The notes: a model not told the origin generated them from the letters alone. Shown: positions 54,602-64,000, counted from the first letter of the stretch. The stretch is DNA of 64,000 bases from Chryseobacterium sp. JM1 (GCF_000737715.1 NZ_JPRN01000005.1:372001-436000); one strand, 5' to 3'. Program-made: numbers and translations.

Positions 54602-57103
54602 ATGGAAAAAGATATACAGCAATTACGTAACCTTAGAAATAATAAGGACTTTCAAAACATTTTTCAGAAGCTCTGCTTGAACAAAGAATTAAATATTGAT
54701 GAAAAAGAATTTATTTTAAAATGTGCTTTATTATTTTTTCAATTATACGATTCTGATAAAAGATATTCATCATTTTTTAAAATTGGTTATTATATTATTT
54801 TAAAATATTGTCTATCTTATAATACTTATCAACCTTTGTATGATATATCAATTCAATTAGGGTTTTATCCGATAATTGGAACTCTTTTAAAATTAGAAAA
54901 AGAAGCATCAAGTTTAAAAAATAAAAATGTTTTATTAGATATATTCACATATACTTTTTTTAAGAAAGACTATGAATTACAGCGGGGTTACATAGAAAGT
55001 TTTGAGCAAAATAATTCGAGAAAAAAGATCATAAATCATGATAAGAATGAAATTGCTTACATAGCTCCTACATCTTATGGAAAAAGTTCTATAATAAAAG
55101 AATACATAAAAATTAATAAACCAAAGAAAGTAGCTGTAATTGTTCCTACAAAATCACTACTTGTTCAAACATATTTAGACCTTAAAGAGCTTTCCAAAGA
55201 TTATAAACTGGTTTTACACGATGAAATGTATAATGGTGAAGAAAATTTTATTGGAATATTAACTCAAGAAAGAGCTACTCGTATTTTAAATAAAAATGCA
55301 AAACATTGTTTTGATATACTATTTATTGATGAAGCACATAATATTCTAAGAAGAGATGTAAGAAGTTACATATTAGCCCGAGTCGTACAATTAAACTATA
55401 AAAGAAACAATAATCATAAAATAATTTATTTATCCCCGTTAATTGAATCTTCAAATAATTTAAAAATAATCAAAACATCAAAAGATGAAATATCGGTAAG
55501 AAAAATCAATCATGATTTTAAAAGTTTTGAACTTTTTCATTTTACAGAAAGGCAAAGCTTTTTCTTCGATAGATTTTCAGGAGAAAGGTATTTAATTGAT
55601 ACTAAACTTATCTATATTGAATATATTAAAAAGAATTTACTAAGAAAAAATTTCTTTTACCAAAATAAGCCACCCCTCATAGAACAATTTGCTGAATACC
55701 TGTATCGTAATCTTGATTTTCTAAGAAATGAGGATTACGAGATTATGAAAATCTCTGAGGTTTTAAAAAAGGAAGTTCATAAAGATTTTAAACTTATTAA
55801 ATTCTTACAAAAAGGAATAATATATTTACATGGTAAAATTCCCAATATAATTAAAGAATATATAGAAAGTAAATATAAAGAAATTGATAGTATCAAATAT
55901 TTAATTGCTAATAAGGTTGTTCTTGAGGGAATAAATATGCCAATTGAAACAATTTTTATAACAAATAATCGAGTAGGTAGAAAAAATATTAATTATAATG
56001 ATTTGATAAATCTTATCGGCAGAGCTAACAGACTTAATTTTATTTTTAAAAATGGTAATATAGATAAACTAATATCTAAAATACATTTTTTAGATCATGA
56101 TAAGTTCCAAGGAAAAAATTCTATGAAAAGTACTTTAGAAATTTTAAATAAGGAAAAAGTTAGAGATACTATTGAGAATCCTTTATCTCAAAATTATGAT
56201 ATTGAAAATTTACAATTTTCGGGTGAAAATAAAGTAGAAAAAAAGGAAAAACAAAAATTAGATGATAAAAAATTAAATGATTTTTCTGATTTTATTTTAG
56301 AAGAACCAAAAAATAAATTTGAAAAAATAAAAAGATATTGCATAGAAAATTCTATAACTAATTATTATAAAGATATTAATTTAGGCATTGATATAATCAG
56401 TGAGAATATTGAAACTTATAAGTTTAATACAGAAGATAAAATTGTAGATATTATTTTTAACATATTTATTAAAAATCAAGCTGAGAATATTGCTGATTTT
56501 GAAATAGCCCGTCTTAACGAAGAAAAAGCTAGAAATTATTATAATAATTATATATATGTCACACAACATCTTCATTTAAATCAAAGAATTATCTCAACAA
56601 AAGATTATTTTGAAAAGAAATCAAAAACAGATGATCCTTATCTTTATATTGGTGTTAGTTATGGCGAATTAACAAGTGAAGAATCAGGAAGAGTATCAGT
56701 TTATAATGATGATAAAAAAAGATATCAACAAAAAGTTTATGTCAATTTATCTGTTGAAAATGTCGATTTGATAAATTTAGCAATTGTAAAATTGAAGATC
56801 GAAGAAGATTTTGTTGGTTATAAATTAACTCAGTTAATTTCGTTTTTGAACGATTTCAAAATTATTACAAACAATTATTATCTAAAAATAATATATGGTA
56901 CAACTGACGAAACAACAATTAATTTAGTTCGTTTTGGATTAAGTATTAGTTGTGTTTCTGAATTAATAAAAGATGACCAAATATCAAATCTTTTGTTGGA
57001 TCGGAACGGTAATTTAAGTACAAAAAATAGTAATAAATTTGAAAAATATTTATTATCAAAACCAGAATTATTTAAGTTTGAAATAAAAAAATATTTAAAT
57101 TAA
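54602..57103 (+). CDS. HamB-like superfamily 2 helicase
   Basis: 833 residues. SF2 helicase motifs: Walker A APTSYGKSS (155-163), motif Ia VPTKSLLVQ, DEAH box FIDEAHN (241-247), and the C-terminal NKVVLEGINMPIETIFITN and NLIGRANR (motifs V and VI, Ski2/Hel308-like). About 150 N-terminal and 350 C-terminal residues have no recognised domain, as in HamB. ATP-driven DNA sensing upstream of the nuclease is the known role in Hachiman. AT-rich like its partner. It ends 5 bp before the second nucleotidyltransferase gene. Confidence 0.72.
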   Translation: MEKDIQQLRNLRNNKDFQNIFQKLCLNKELNIDEKEFILKCALLFFQLYDSDKRYSSFFKIGYYIILKYCLSYNTYQPLYDISIQLGFYPIIGTLLKLEKEASSLKNKNVLLDIFTYTFFKKDYELQRGYIESFEQNNSRKKIINHDKNEIAYIAPTSYGKSSIIKEYIKINKPKKVAVIVPTKSLLVQTYLDLKELSKDYKLVLHDEMYNGEENFIGILTQERATRILNKNAKHCFDILFIDEAHNILRRDVRSYILARVVQLNYKRNNNHKIIYLSPLIESSNNLKIIKTSKDEISVRKINHDFKSFELFHFTERQSFFFDRFSGERYLIDTKLIYIEYIKKNLLRKNFFYQNKPPLIEQFAEYLYRNLDFLRNEDYEIMKISEVLKKEVHKDFKLIKFLQKGIIYLHGKIPNIIKEYIESKYKEIDSIKYLIANKVVLEGINMPIETIFITNNRVGRKNINYNDLINLIGRANRLNFIFKNGNIDKLISKIHFLDHDKFQGKNSMKSTLEILNKEKVRDTIENPLSQNYDIENLQFSGENKVEKKEKQKLDDKKLNDFSDFILEEPKNKFEKIKRYCIENSITNYYKDINLGIDIISENIETYKFNTEDKIVDIIFNIFIKNQAENIADFEIARLNEEKARNYYNNYIYVTQHLHLNQRIISTKDYFEKKSKTDDPYLYIGVSYGELTSEESGRVSVYNDDKKRYQQKVYVNLSVENVDLINLAIVKLKIEEDFVGYKLTQLISFLNDFKIITNNYYLKIIYGTTDETTINLVRFGLSISCVSELIKDDQISNLLLDRNGNLSTKNSNKFEKYLLSKPELFKFEIKKYLN

Positions 57104-57108
57104 TTAAA

Positions 57109-58170
57109 ATGACAATTTCAGGCATAAAAACCCAAAACCTCATCCTCTTCGAAGCCATCTCCGGCAGCCGCGCTTTCGGGCTGGCTACAGAAAATTCGGA
57201 TACGGATATCCGTGGGGTTTATTATCTGCCGAAAGAAGATTTTTTCGGACTGAATTATATCCCGCAGATTTCTAATGAAACCAATGATATCACCTATTAC
57301 GAGATTGGAAGATTTGTAGAACTTCTGCAGAAAAACAACCCCAATATTCTGGAAATGCTCGCAAGTCCGGAAGAATATATCCTGCACAAAGATCCGCTGA
57401 TGGATTTGCTGCGTACGGAAGACTTTTTATCTAAATTATGTAAAGATACCTTTGCAGGGTACGCTATATCGCAGATCAAAAAAGCAAAAGGTCTCAATAA
57501 AAAGATTCTTAATCCCATCGATAAAGAAAGAAAATCTGTTCTGGATTTCTGCCATATTCTTGAAAATCAGGGATCGGTTCCTTTGAAAAAATGGCTCTCC
57601 GACAACGGAAAAATTCAGGAAAAATGTGGACTGATCAGCATCGGGAATACAAAAGGAATGCACGCCGTGTTTTATGATGAGTCCAGAACTTTGGGCTATA
57701 AAGGAATTATTCAGCATGAAGAAGCCAATCAGGTTTCTCTGTCTTCCGTTCCTAAAGATGAAAAACCCATAGCTTATCTTTCATGTAACCTCGACGCCTA
57801 CTCCACCTATTGCAAAGACTATAAGGAATACTGGAAATGGGTGTCTGAACGCAATGAAGACCGCTACAACGTCAATCAGCAGCATGGCCAGAATTATGAC
57901 AGCAAGAATATGATGCACACCGTCCGTCTTTTGCAGTCGTGTGAGCATATTTTTAAAACAAGCTCTTTACAGATCCGCGTAGACAACAGGGAGGAATTAC
58001 TTGATATTAAAGCCGGAAACTGGTCTTATGAAAAAGTAATGCAAAAAGCTGAAGATCTCATAGAATCTATAGAACACGAGCATTCAACTTCTCTGCTTCC
58101 CGACAGTCCGGATATAAAAAAGATGGAAAAAATCTTAATAGAAATACGTGAAAAATTATACTGCCAGTGA
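57109..58170 (+). CDS. Nucleotidyltransferase (COG3541-like), 353 residues
   Basis: Polymerase-beta-type fold: catalytic EAISGSRAFGLATENSDTDI, with GSRAFG and the D-T-D pair, and the third acid in TYYEIGRFVELL. A long helical C-terminal region contains NYDSKNMMHTVRLLQSCEHI. It is longer than and distinct from the 51526 paralogue. Its base composition is like the genome average, in contrast to the helicase gene 5 bp upstream, so the AT-rich pair probably inserted in front of it. It may share transcription with the helicase. Confidence 0.85.
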   Translation: MTISGIKTQNLILFEAISGSRAFGLATENSDTDIRGVYYLPKEDFFGLNYIPQISNETNDITYYEIGRFVELLQKNNPNILEMLASPEEYILHKDPLMDLLRTEDFLSKLCKDTFAGYAISQIKKAKGLNKKILNPIDKERKSVLDFCHILENQGSVPLKKWLSDNGKIQEKCGLISIGNTKGMHAVFYDESRTLGYKGIIQHEEANQVSLSSVPKDEKPIAYLSCNLDAYSTYCKDYKEYWKWVSERNEDRYNVNQQHGQNYDSKNMMHTVRLLQSCEHIFKTSSLQIRVDNREELLDIKAGNWSYEKVMQKAEDLIESIEHEHSTSLLPDSPDIKKMEKILIEIREKLYCQ

Positions 58171-58530
58171 TCAATCTTAATATTCTTAATAAGAAGTTGT
58201 TTAAAGGTTTATTTTCCTCAACAGTGAAATAGAAAAAGTATTTCGTCTACATGTATTCAATTGATATTTAAAATTTCAAACCTTCCTAATAGAGTCTTGA
58301 AACTATACAGCCAGATATTTATTAGTTGGAAAAACGCAAATGGGCGCAAAGGCTGAACTAAAATGAGGATATTTTAAGGCGCAAGAAAATCAGAGATTTT
58401 CAGCAAGTCCATTGGCTTTTATTGAGCGGTCTACAATTTTATCGCAGATAAAATCCTAGCGCCTTAAAGCATAATCTTTTCAAATTTCTTTGCGATCCTT
58501 CGCGTTTTTCCAACAAAAAAATTCAAACAG
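58171..58530. repeat. Large palindromic repeat, copy 3 of the GGCGCAAGG family
   Basis: Arms GTTGGAAAAACGC (about 58325) and GCGTTTTTCCAAC (about 58501-58513) enclose TTTTAAGGCGCAAGAAAATC, then the inverted core ATTTTATCGCAGATAAAATC plus CTAGCGCCTTAAAGCAT. The core matches 11368-11420 and 48719-48765. Positions 58171-58320 are AT-rich with TTCTTAATAAGAAG and no gene. Confidence 0.7.
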
Positions 58531-58580
58531 GTTTATCTCAATTTCACCTTAATGGTTTTAAAAAATTAGGAATATTAAGG

Positions 58581-58925
58581 TTATTTTTCCTTTGACGTTT
58601 TGGCTACTGCATTGTAATCCAGACATATTTTTATCCAGTACTCAAAATCAGCCTGTTTTTGAAATCCTACAGGTTCCACATAGCAATATCCTTTAAGTTG
58701 CTTTCCTTTCATGATCATGGGAAGAAAACCTGTTCTTTCTGAAACTTCCTCTTCCAGATCAGGGTCATAACGGCACATGAGTTGATCATGGCTTATATTA
58801 ATGCACATTTTATCATTGACCAAAAATGCTAATCCACTGAACATTTTCTTTTCCTTAATCTCAAGATCAGGAATTTCCGAAAGCCGTTCACGAACTCTGT
58901 CCGCCAGTTCAATACTGTATGCCAT
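58581..58925 (-). CDS. TfoX/Sxy N-terminal domain protein
   Basis: 114 residues from ATG 58925 (MAYSIELADRVRERL), the usual start pattern for this family; ATG 58943 would add six residues. TfoX-N features: KKMFSGLAFLVNDKMCINI, LMCRYDPD, MKGKQLKGYCYVEP. Named after competence regulators, but stand-alone copies like this have no established role. Confidence 0.88.
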   Translation of the reverse strand: MAYSIELADRVRERLSEIPDLEIKEKKMFSGLAFLVNDKMCINISHDQLMCRYDPDLEEEVSERTGFLPMIMKGKQLKGYCYVEPVGFQKQADFEYWIKICLDYNAVAKTSKEK

Positions 58926-59060
58926 GAGAAATAATTTTATCATTTAAATTTAGGCAAAAAACGCGTTAAACAAAGCATATTTTTTGATTTTCAAATTCCA
59001 TTTGGGATTCACTAAATATTTTTTTATTTAAAATAATTATTGTTTTACGATAATTAATTA

Positions 59061-59068
59061 TACATTTG
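59061..59068 (+). promoter_or_regulatory. Putative -7 promoter element
   Basis: TACATTTG, an exact TAnnTTTG match, with TTG at 59040-59042 as a possible -33 element (18 bp gap), 10 bp before ATG 59079. Confidence 0.6.
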
Positions 59069-59078
59069 CAATAGTTAA

Positions 59079-59606
59079 ATGATTATTGCCATGAACCAGA
59101 CCAAAATTATTGCGAAGATCCTGTACTACATTTGTATTGTGCTCTCGGCGGGGTATCTGATCACTTTTGTCTATTCAATTGTATGCCTGCTCACCGGTTA
59201 TGCCATCACTCCGTATAAGGATAATATGTTTTTGCATATCAACTATCCTTTTACAGAACAGCCGTTTCTAAATATTGAACGTAATTATTCGTACATCATC
59301 TTTTCATTCTTACTGGTTTTAATTTCCTACGGGATTTTTTTCTGGCTTTCGGCGAAAGTTTTCAAAGTATTTTTCCAGTCAAAACTGTTTATAAAAGAAA
59401 ATATACTTCAGCTTAAGCGATTTTACCTGTATAATATTTTCGTTCCACTCCCCATAGTCATCCTAGCAAGTTTCTTTGTGGAAGTAGAAAGTATGATCTG
59501 GGGATTGGTGTTTATCCATTTCATGCTTGGAATTTTCTGTCTGTTTCTTGCGAATATCTTCAAGCAAGGACTACATTTGCAAAACGAACAAGACCTATTT
59601 ATATAA
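59079..59606 (+). CDS. DUF2975 domain-containing membrane protein
   Basis: 175 residues with four membrane helices (YYICIVLSAGYLITFVYSIV, YIIFSFLLVLISYGIFFWL, YNIFVPLPIVILASFFV, LVFIHFMLGIFCLFLANIF), the normal DUF2975 layout, including FKVFFQSKLFIKENILQLKR. ATG 59091 is an alternative start. The stop overlaps the start of the HTH gene (TAATG). DUF2975/YozG pairs are common; the membrane protein may hold or modulate the regulator. Confidence 0.9.
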   Translation: MIIAMNQTKIIAKILYYICIVLSAGYLITFVYSIVCLLTGYAITPYKDNMFLHINYPFTEQPFLNIERNYSYIIFSFLLVLISYGIFFWLSAKVFKVFFQSKLFIKENILQLKRFYLYNIFVPLPIVILASFFVEVESMIWGLVFIHFMLGIFCLFLANIFKQGLHLQNEQDLFI

Positions 59607-59809
59607 TGCCAATCATAGTCAACTTAGATGTCATGCTAGCCAAGCGAAAAATGCAGAGTAAAGAACTGGCAGAAAAATTAGGAATCACCCCTGTTAATCT
59701 ATCCATTCTTAAAACCGGCAAAGCAAAGGGGGTTCGTTTCGATACCCTGGAAGCCATCTGCAAAATTCTGGAATGTCAGCCCGGAGATATTTTGGAGTTT
59801 AGGGAATAG
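59606..59809 (+). CDS. Small Cro/C1-type HTH regulator (YozG-like)
   Basis: 67 residues, essentially one helix-turn-helix domain: MLAKRKMQSKELAEKLGITP, then LSILKTGKAKGVRFDTLEAICKILECQPGDIL. It is the standard small regulator partner of DUF2975 proteins, with a one-base overlap with that gene. Probably autoregulates the pair. Confidence 0.93.
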   Translation: MPIIVNLDVMLAKRKMQSKELAEKLGITPVNLSILKTGKAKGVRFDTLEAICKILECQPGDILEFRE

Positions 59810-59814
59810 GTTTC

Positions 59815-60000
59815 GTGTTTGAGAGTTTGAGGATGAATTTTGGTTGTCAGTTGCTTGTTGCTAGTTGTTAGTCATTAAGCTGATGAATTATCGTCCTGTA
59901 TCTGAAATCTTGTCTCTTGGCTCTTGGCTCTTGGCTCTCAAATTCACCATTGACATTCTATCAGCCTAAAATCTGACGTCTGATATCTGAAATCTCATAT
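59815..60000. repeat. Intergenic element with simple repeated arms
   Basis: The left arm is GTTTGAGAGTTTGAGGATGA, then TTGTCAGTTGCTTGTTGCTA. The right part has CTCTTGGCTCTTGGCTCTTG followed by GTCTGATATCTGAAATCTC-type repeats. The left arm is the inverse of the right arm at 51392-51470. No gene. Confidence 0.55.
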
Positions 60001-60058
60001 CTATACACAAGCAACCACAACGGCCTGCCTTACCCTTCTATTATCCAAACCTTATCAT

Positions 60059-60931
60059 ATGAATACTTTATCTATCAACAATTTAAGCCTCATTTACAAA
60101 AATGGCTTTCAAGCGGTTAAAGACATATCGCTCGACATCGGGAACGGTATGTTTGGATTATTGGGTCCGAATGGTGCCGGAAAATCCTCTTTAATGAAAA
60201 CCATTGTGGGACTGCAAAAACCGACCTCCGGAAATATTATTTTCAACGGAAAGGATGTTTCAAAAGATCCCGATTACATTAAACAAAACCTCGGATTTCT
60301 TCCACAGGATTTTGGAGTATATCCGAAAGTTTCCGCGTATGATCTTCTGGAACATATTGCTGTGTTAAAAGGGATCACAGACCGTACAGAACGCAAAGAA
60401 CAGATCTTCGGCCTGCTGGAAAAAGTTAATCTTTCAGATTTCAGGAAGAAAGAAGTTCATACTTTTTCAGGGGGAATGAAACAGCGTTTTGGTGTTGCTC
60501 AGGCACTCCTGGGAAATCCTAAGATCATTATCGTAGACGAACCAACGGCCGGCCTTGATCCTGAAGAACGCAACCGCTTTAACTCGCTTTTGAATGACAT
60601 CAGCCAGGAGGTTATCGTCATTCTTTCGACCCATCTGGTGGAAGATGTCAGAAATCTGTGCTCAGAAATGGCGGTGATGAATAACGGACAGATTTTAAGA
60701 CAAGGAAAACCCGCAGAATTGATTTCTGAACTGGAAGACAGGATCTGGTCCAAACCCATCGACAAAAACGAATTGGACCATTACCTTTCCAGCCATGAAA
60801 TTATCAGCCGCCAGCTGATTGAAAGAGAGCTCCATATTACCGTATTTTCAGAAGACCAGCCGAAAGATTTCAACGCAGTCAGTCCGCTTCTGGAGCACGT
60901 TTACTTCCGTACACTCACTCAAAAACCTTAG
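60059..60931 (+). CDS. ABC transporter ATP-binding protein
   Basis: 290 residues. Walker A GPNGAGKSSLMKT (about 37-49), Q-loop GFLPQDFGVYP, signature FSGGMKQRFGVAQAL, Walker B KIIIVDEPTAGLDPEE, and H-loop ILSTHLVEDV. An extra C-terminal region of about 75 residues follows. It is 2 bp upstream of a permease/peptidase gene, so together they form an exporter-type ABC system of unknown substrate. Confidence 0.95.
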   Translation: MNTLSINNLSLIYKNGFQAVKDISLDIGNGMFGLLGPNGAGKSSLMKTIVGLQKPTSGNIIFNGKDVSKDPDYIKQNLGFLPQDFGVYPKVSAYDLLEHIAVLKGITDRTERKEQIFGLLEKVNLSDFRKKEVHTFSGGMKQRFGVAQALLGNPKIIIVDEPTAGLDPEERNRFNSLLNDISQEVIVILSTHLVEDVRNLCSEMAVMNNGQILRQGKPAELISELEDRIWSKPIDKNELDHYLSSHEIISRQLIERELHITVFSEDQPKDFNAVSPLLEHVYFRTLTQKP

Positions 60932-60933
60932 CC

Positions 60934-63900
60934 ATGAACGCCCTATTTTTATTTGAAGCCAGACGCATCACCAAGCACTGGCCAGCCTATCTTATCGCCT
61001 TACTCTTAGCAGGCATTGGTATTTTCTGCGGCAGCCAGTTCAATCTTACGGCTGGAGACGGAATCTATCTCAATTCACCGTACACCATTGGTTTTATGAC
61101 CGGAATGCTGAGTCTTTCCATCATATTTATAGCGGTTATTTATGCGGTACAGTTACTTTTTAAGGACCAGGATTCAAAATTTGATCTTGTACTCTTTTCC
61201 TTTCCTTTTTCTAAATGGACGTATCTCAGCGGAAAATTCAGCACCTATTTCCTGCAGACTTTCTTCAGCTTTTCTTTTTTAATGCTTGGTTTCCTCATTG
61301 GTCAGATCACACGGACCGGAAGTGAAATGCAGAATGTGTTCAATTTGGGATATTATCTGTATCCTATGTTGATTTTTGGTCTCATCAACACTTTTTTTGT
61401 CTGCACCTTTATCTTTCTGATTTCATTAATAGCAAAGAAGAAACTGCTTGCTGTCGTTGCCGGACTTCTACTCTATGTTCTGTACATGGTGGTTCTGGTA
61501 TTTTCTAATTCCCCGTTTATGGCTGGCGGTTTGCCTCAATCCATAGAAACGCAGCAAATTTCTGCCTTACTGGACCCTTTTGGATTGTCATCCTATTTTT
61601 TTGAAGCCAGAACACTTTCTGTAGATCAGAAAAACACTTCATTAGTACCATTTTCGGGATATTTAGTCATTAACAGGATCATTTTTTCAGTGGCGTCTTT
61701 GTTATTTCTTTGGCTCACTTACCGGTTGTTTTCTTTTTCTTCTGTTTCAAAACAAAAAGTAAAAAAAGTAAATTCAAGTTCAGAAATTAAAAGCAAATCA
61801 TCATTTTCGTATACCCTATCACGAGTGAATTTCGGTTATAAAAATGCTTTTAAGTCGATCCTTTCTTATGCAAAAATTGATTTACTCTACCTCTTCAAAA
61901 GCATTACTATTCCTGCCGTTTCCATCCTGTTGCTTTTCTTCGTCGGAATGGAAATGTACGCTGAGATCGAGAAAGGAATCCGTCTTCCGCAGAAGTATGC
62001 TGGTTCAGGTCTTATGGCAACCACTATTTCAGAAAACTTTCCATTGTTCGGACTTCTTCTTGTGGCTTATTTTATCAACGATCTGTATTGGAGAAGCCGT
62101 TCATCCGGATTTTCGCTGATCGAAGACAGTACTTTTTTCTCCAAAATCAGACTCTCGGGGCATTTCATTTCTATCTGTGTTTTGCTGTTCTTTTTTACCG
62201 GAATTTTAATCGTTCAGGGGATTGTCTTTCAGGCCATGTATCAATATCTTCACATTGATTGGAATGCTTATCTGGGCGTTTTTCTTTTCAACACATTTCC
62301 GTTGATTCTTTTCTCAGGACTCATCCTTCTGATCAATCATACGATCAGAAATAAATTGATTGCTCTGGGCATTTCCGTTCTGGCGGTATTTCTATTGGCC
62401 GGTCCTGCATCCGGGAAGATTATTCCTTATCCTTTATTCAGAATATTTTCAGATTTTAAAGGGAGTTACAGTGATTTTAATGGTTATGGTATTTATATGT
62501 ATGCCTTTGCGGAAAGGCTTTTATTCGGAGCCGGAATCATTTCATTTTTATGGATGATAGATCAAACAATCAGATCGAAAAAATTGAATCTGATCACCCT
62601 TATTCCCAGTCTTGTTTTGCTTATTTCAGGCATTTTTTCAGGAACACTTTTTATGAAAGGTTATATTCCTAAAAATGAAGAGAAAGACTTAGCAACAGCC
62701 GTTCAGTACGAAAAGGATTTTAAGAAGTATGAAAATAAACCTCAGCCGGAAATCACTGATGTTATCACTGAGATTACATTGAATCCTTCCGAAAGTTCCT
62801 ACCGGATTACAGGAAAATATGTCCTGACCAATTTTACCGATCAGCCCATTGATAAGGTCTTTATTAATTTCAACCCTGATCTTATGACAGAATCTGCTGT
62901 TTTTCAGACAGGTTCCGAGACTGTGAAAATTAATAAAAACATTTCCGAGGTTCATTTAAAACAAGCCATTAAACCCGGTGGAATGGCTCACCTTAACTTC
63001 AAGCTTTCTTATAAATGGTATTCGGTTAACGGGCATCAGTCTTTCAATGCGGTGATAGAAAACGGTTCTTTTATGCGGATCAGCAGATATTATCCTGTGA
63101 TCGGGTATCAGAAAGATGAAGAAATTCAGGATGAGCAGCTACGGAAGAAAAACAACCTGGGAAAACTCGCAGAGCTGAAAAAACCGGAAGCTCCGGAAGT
63201 TTTTAAAAAGGATTTTATCAATTTAGAGATGACGGTTTCCACGGAAGGTAATCAGACCGTTATTGGCACCGGAGATCTGGTTAAAAAATGGAAAAAGTCG
63301 GGGCGAAACTATTTTCAGTACAAAGCGGAAAGTATTCCGTTCAGGTTTGCGGTTTCTTCTGCAGAGTATAAGGTGAAAAGTGTTTTGTATAAAGATATCA
63401 CAGTAAATATCTTCTATCATAAAAAGCATTTCGAAAACGCAGCTCATCTTCTTGAAAATGCAAAAATTACACTGGATTACTGTGAAAAGAATTTTGGGAA
63501 ATATCCTTTTAAAACGGTCAATTTTGCTGAAATCTCCTCTTTCACCAGAGGTTTTGCAGCAACAGCCTATCCATCGGCGATATTTATGCCTGAGGATATG
63601 ATTTTCCATGCCAATATCCACGCTGATAAAGAACAGGATGTCATCAATGAACTGGCCGGACATGAACTATCTCATTTGTGGTGGGGAAACAGCCAGATCA
63701 ATCCGGATGACAGAGAAGGAGCGGTCATGCTTTCCGAGACACTTGCGATGTACACGGAAATGATGCTTTACAAAAAAATGCATGGCAAGGAAAGAATGAA
63801 GGAGAGGATCGCTATGCATCAGCAGATTTACGACAACGAAAAAGGTCTGTCTGAAAACCGCCCGATCTACAGAGTGACAGGAGATATGGCTCATATTGCC

Positions 63901-64000
63901 TATTCCAAAGGCGCTGTAGCAATGGTCAAATTAAGCGAACTGATCGGGGAAGAAAAAGTGAATGAAGCGTTAAAAAATTTCCTTCAAAACAATAAGTATC
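60934..64000 (+). CDS. ABC permease / M1 family aminopeptidase fusion, 3' truncated
   Basis: Open from ATG 60934 to the right edge with no stop, at least 1022 codons. Roughly residues 1-580 are an ABC-2-type permease with about 12 membrane helices (HWPAYLIALLLAGIGIFCGSQ at the start). From about residue 600 an extracytoplasmic M1 peptidase follows, with FTRGFAATAYPSAIFMPEDM in the substrate region, zinc motif HELSH at 63661-63675, then WWGN, and the third ligand Glu in MLSETLAMYTEMM. The spacing from HELSH to that Glu is 20 residues, slightly longer than the classical 18. Role unknown; such fusions pair with the upstream ATPase. Confidence 0.88.
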   Translation, partial: MNALFLFEARRITKHWPAYLIALLLAGIGIFCGSQFNLTAGDGIYLNSPYTIGFMTGMLSLSIIFIAVIYAVQLLFKDQDSKFDLVLFSFPFSKWTYLSGKFSTYFLQTFFSFSFLMLGFLIGQITRTGSEMQNVFNLGYYLYPMLIFGLINTFFVCTFIFLISLIAKKKLLAVVAGLLLYVLYMVVLVFSNSPFMAGGLPQSIETQQISALLDPFGLSSYFFEARTLSVDQKNTSLVPFSGYLVINRIIFSVASLLFLWLTYRLFSFSSVSKQKVKKVNSSSEIKSKSSFSYTLSRVNFGYKNAFKSILSYAKIDLLYLFKSITIPAVSILLLFFVGMEMYAEIEKGIRLPQKYAGSGLMATTISENFPLFGLLLVAYFINDLYWRSRSSGFSLIEDSTFFSKIRLSGHFISICVLLFFFTGILIVQGIVFQAMYQYLHIDWNAYLGVFLFNTFPLILFSGLILLINHTIRNKLIALGISVLAVFLLAGPASGKIIPYPLFRIFSDFKGSYSDFNGYGIYMYAFAERLLFGAGIISFLWMIDQTIRSKKLNLITLIPSLVLLISGIFSGTLFMKGYIPKNEEKDLATAVQYEKDFKKYENKPQPEITDVITEITLNPSESSYRITGKYVLTNFTDQPIDKVFINFNPDLMTESAVFQTGSETVKINKNISEVHLKQAIKPGGMAHLNFKLSYKWYSVNGHQSFNAVIENGSFMRISRYYPVIGYQKDEEIQDEQLRKKNNLGKLAELKKPEAPEVFKKDFINLEMTVSTEGNQTVIGTGDLVKKWKKSGRNYFQYKAESIPFRFAVSSAEYKVKSVLYKDITVNIFYHKKHFENAAHLLENAKITLDYCEKNFGKYPFKTVNFAEISSFTRGFAATAYPSAIFMPEDMIFHANIHADKEQDVINELAGHELSHLWWGNSQINPDDREGAVMLSETLAMYTEMMLYKKMHGKERMKERIAMHQQIYDNEKGLSENRPIYRVTGDMAHIAYSKGAVAMVKLSELIGEEKVNEALKNFLQNNKY

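Overview
The window looks like a chromosomal segment from a flavobacterium of the Chryseobacterium type (Weeksellaceae, Bacteroidota). This is inferred from AT-rich DNA, promoters with a TAnnTTTG -7 element, secreted proteins ending in a type IX secretion (T9SS) sorting domain, a DnaG without zinc-ribbon cysteines, and family-typical genes (GxxExxY, DUF1800/DUF1501, YceI pair, DUF2975 with a small HTH protein).

Layout. 1-8.1 kb: 3' end of an S9 oligopeptidase, a GxxExxY gene between inverted repeats, tpiA, a phytase-like lipoprotein, a cobalamin riboswitch in front of a T9SS-exported protein, clpP and dnaG. 8.2-19.8 kb: a large T9SS Fn3 protein, tsaE, alanine dehydrogenase, a LytS/LytTR two-component pair followed by an exported protein and a cation/proton antiporter whose promoters share putative LytTR boxes, and an exported protein. 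20-26 kb: a secretion-effector cassette (LysM protein, LysM+DUF4280 PAAR-like spike, a muramidase + M23 peptidase effector, two lipoproteins as possible immunity proteins). 26-42.5 kb: tyrA, DUF2089 and membrane protein, serine hydrolase, sdaA, Crp/Fnr regulator, azoreductase, amt, alpha/beta hydrolase, two YceI proteins, glucokinase, a barrel protein and a DUF1800/DUF1501 pair.

42.6-58.2 kb is the most unusual part. An RtcB RNA ligase gene is followed on the same strand by a tRNA-like RNA whose anticodon region is expanded by about 25 nt, then by a gene for a 583-residue protein with a TerD-like C-terminus. Sequence modules in the expanded anticodon region recur in the leader of that gene. 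Nearby are a WYL regulator, two nucleotidyltransferases of the COG3541 kind and an R2K-type ATP-grasp protein, suggesting an RNA repair or RNA modification neighbourhood. The cobT-cobS-cobC cobalamin genes lie within it, and a very AT-rich nuclease + helicase pair resembling the Hachiman defence system sits directly upstream of the second nucleotidyltransferase. 58.5-64 kb: a TfoX-like protein, DUF2975 + HTH pair, and an ABC transporter with an M1-aminopeptidase/permease fusion that runs off the end.

Many intergenic spaces hold repeats: hairpin elements whose arms are degenerate short tandem repeats, a second family of large palindromes, and a CGCAGATT-armed inverted repeat linked to the GxxExxY gene. 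All calls come from reading the sequence; no database search was run.
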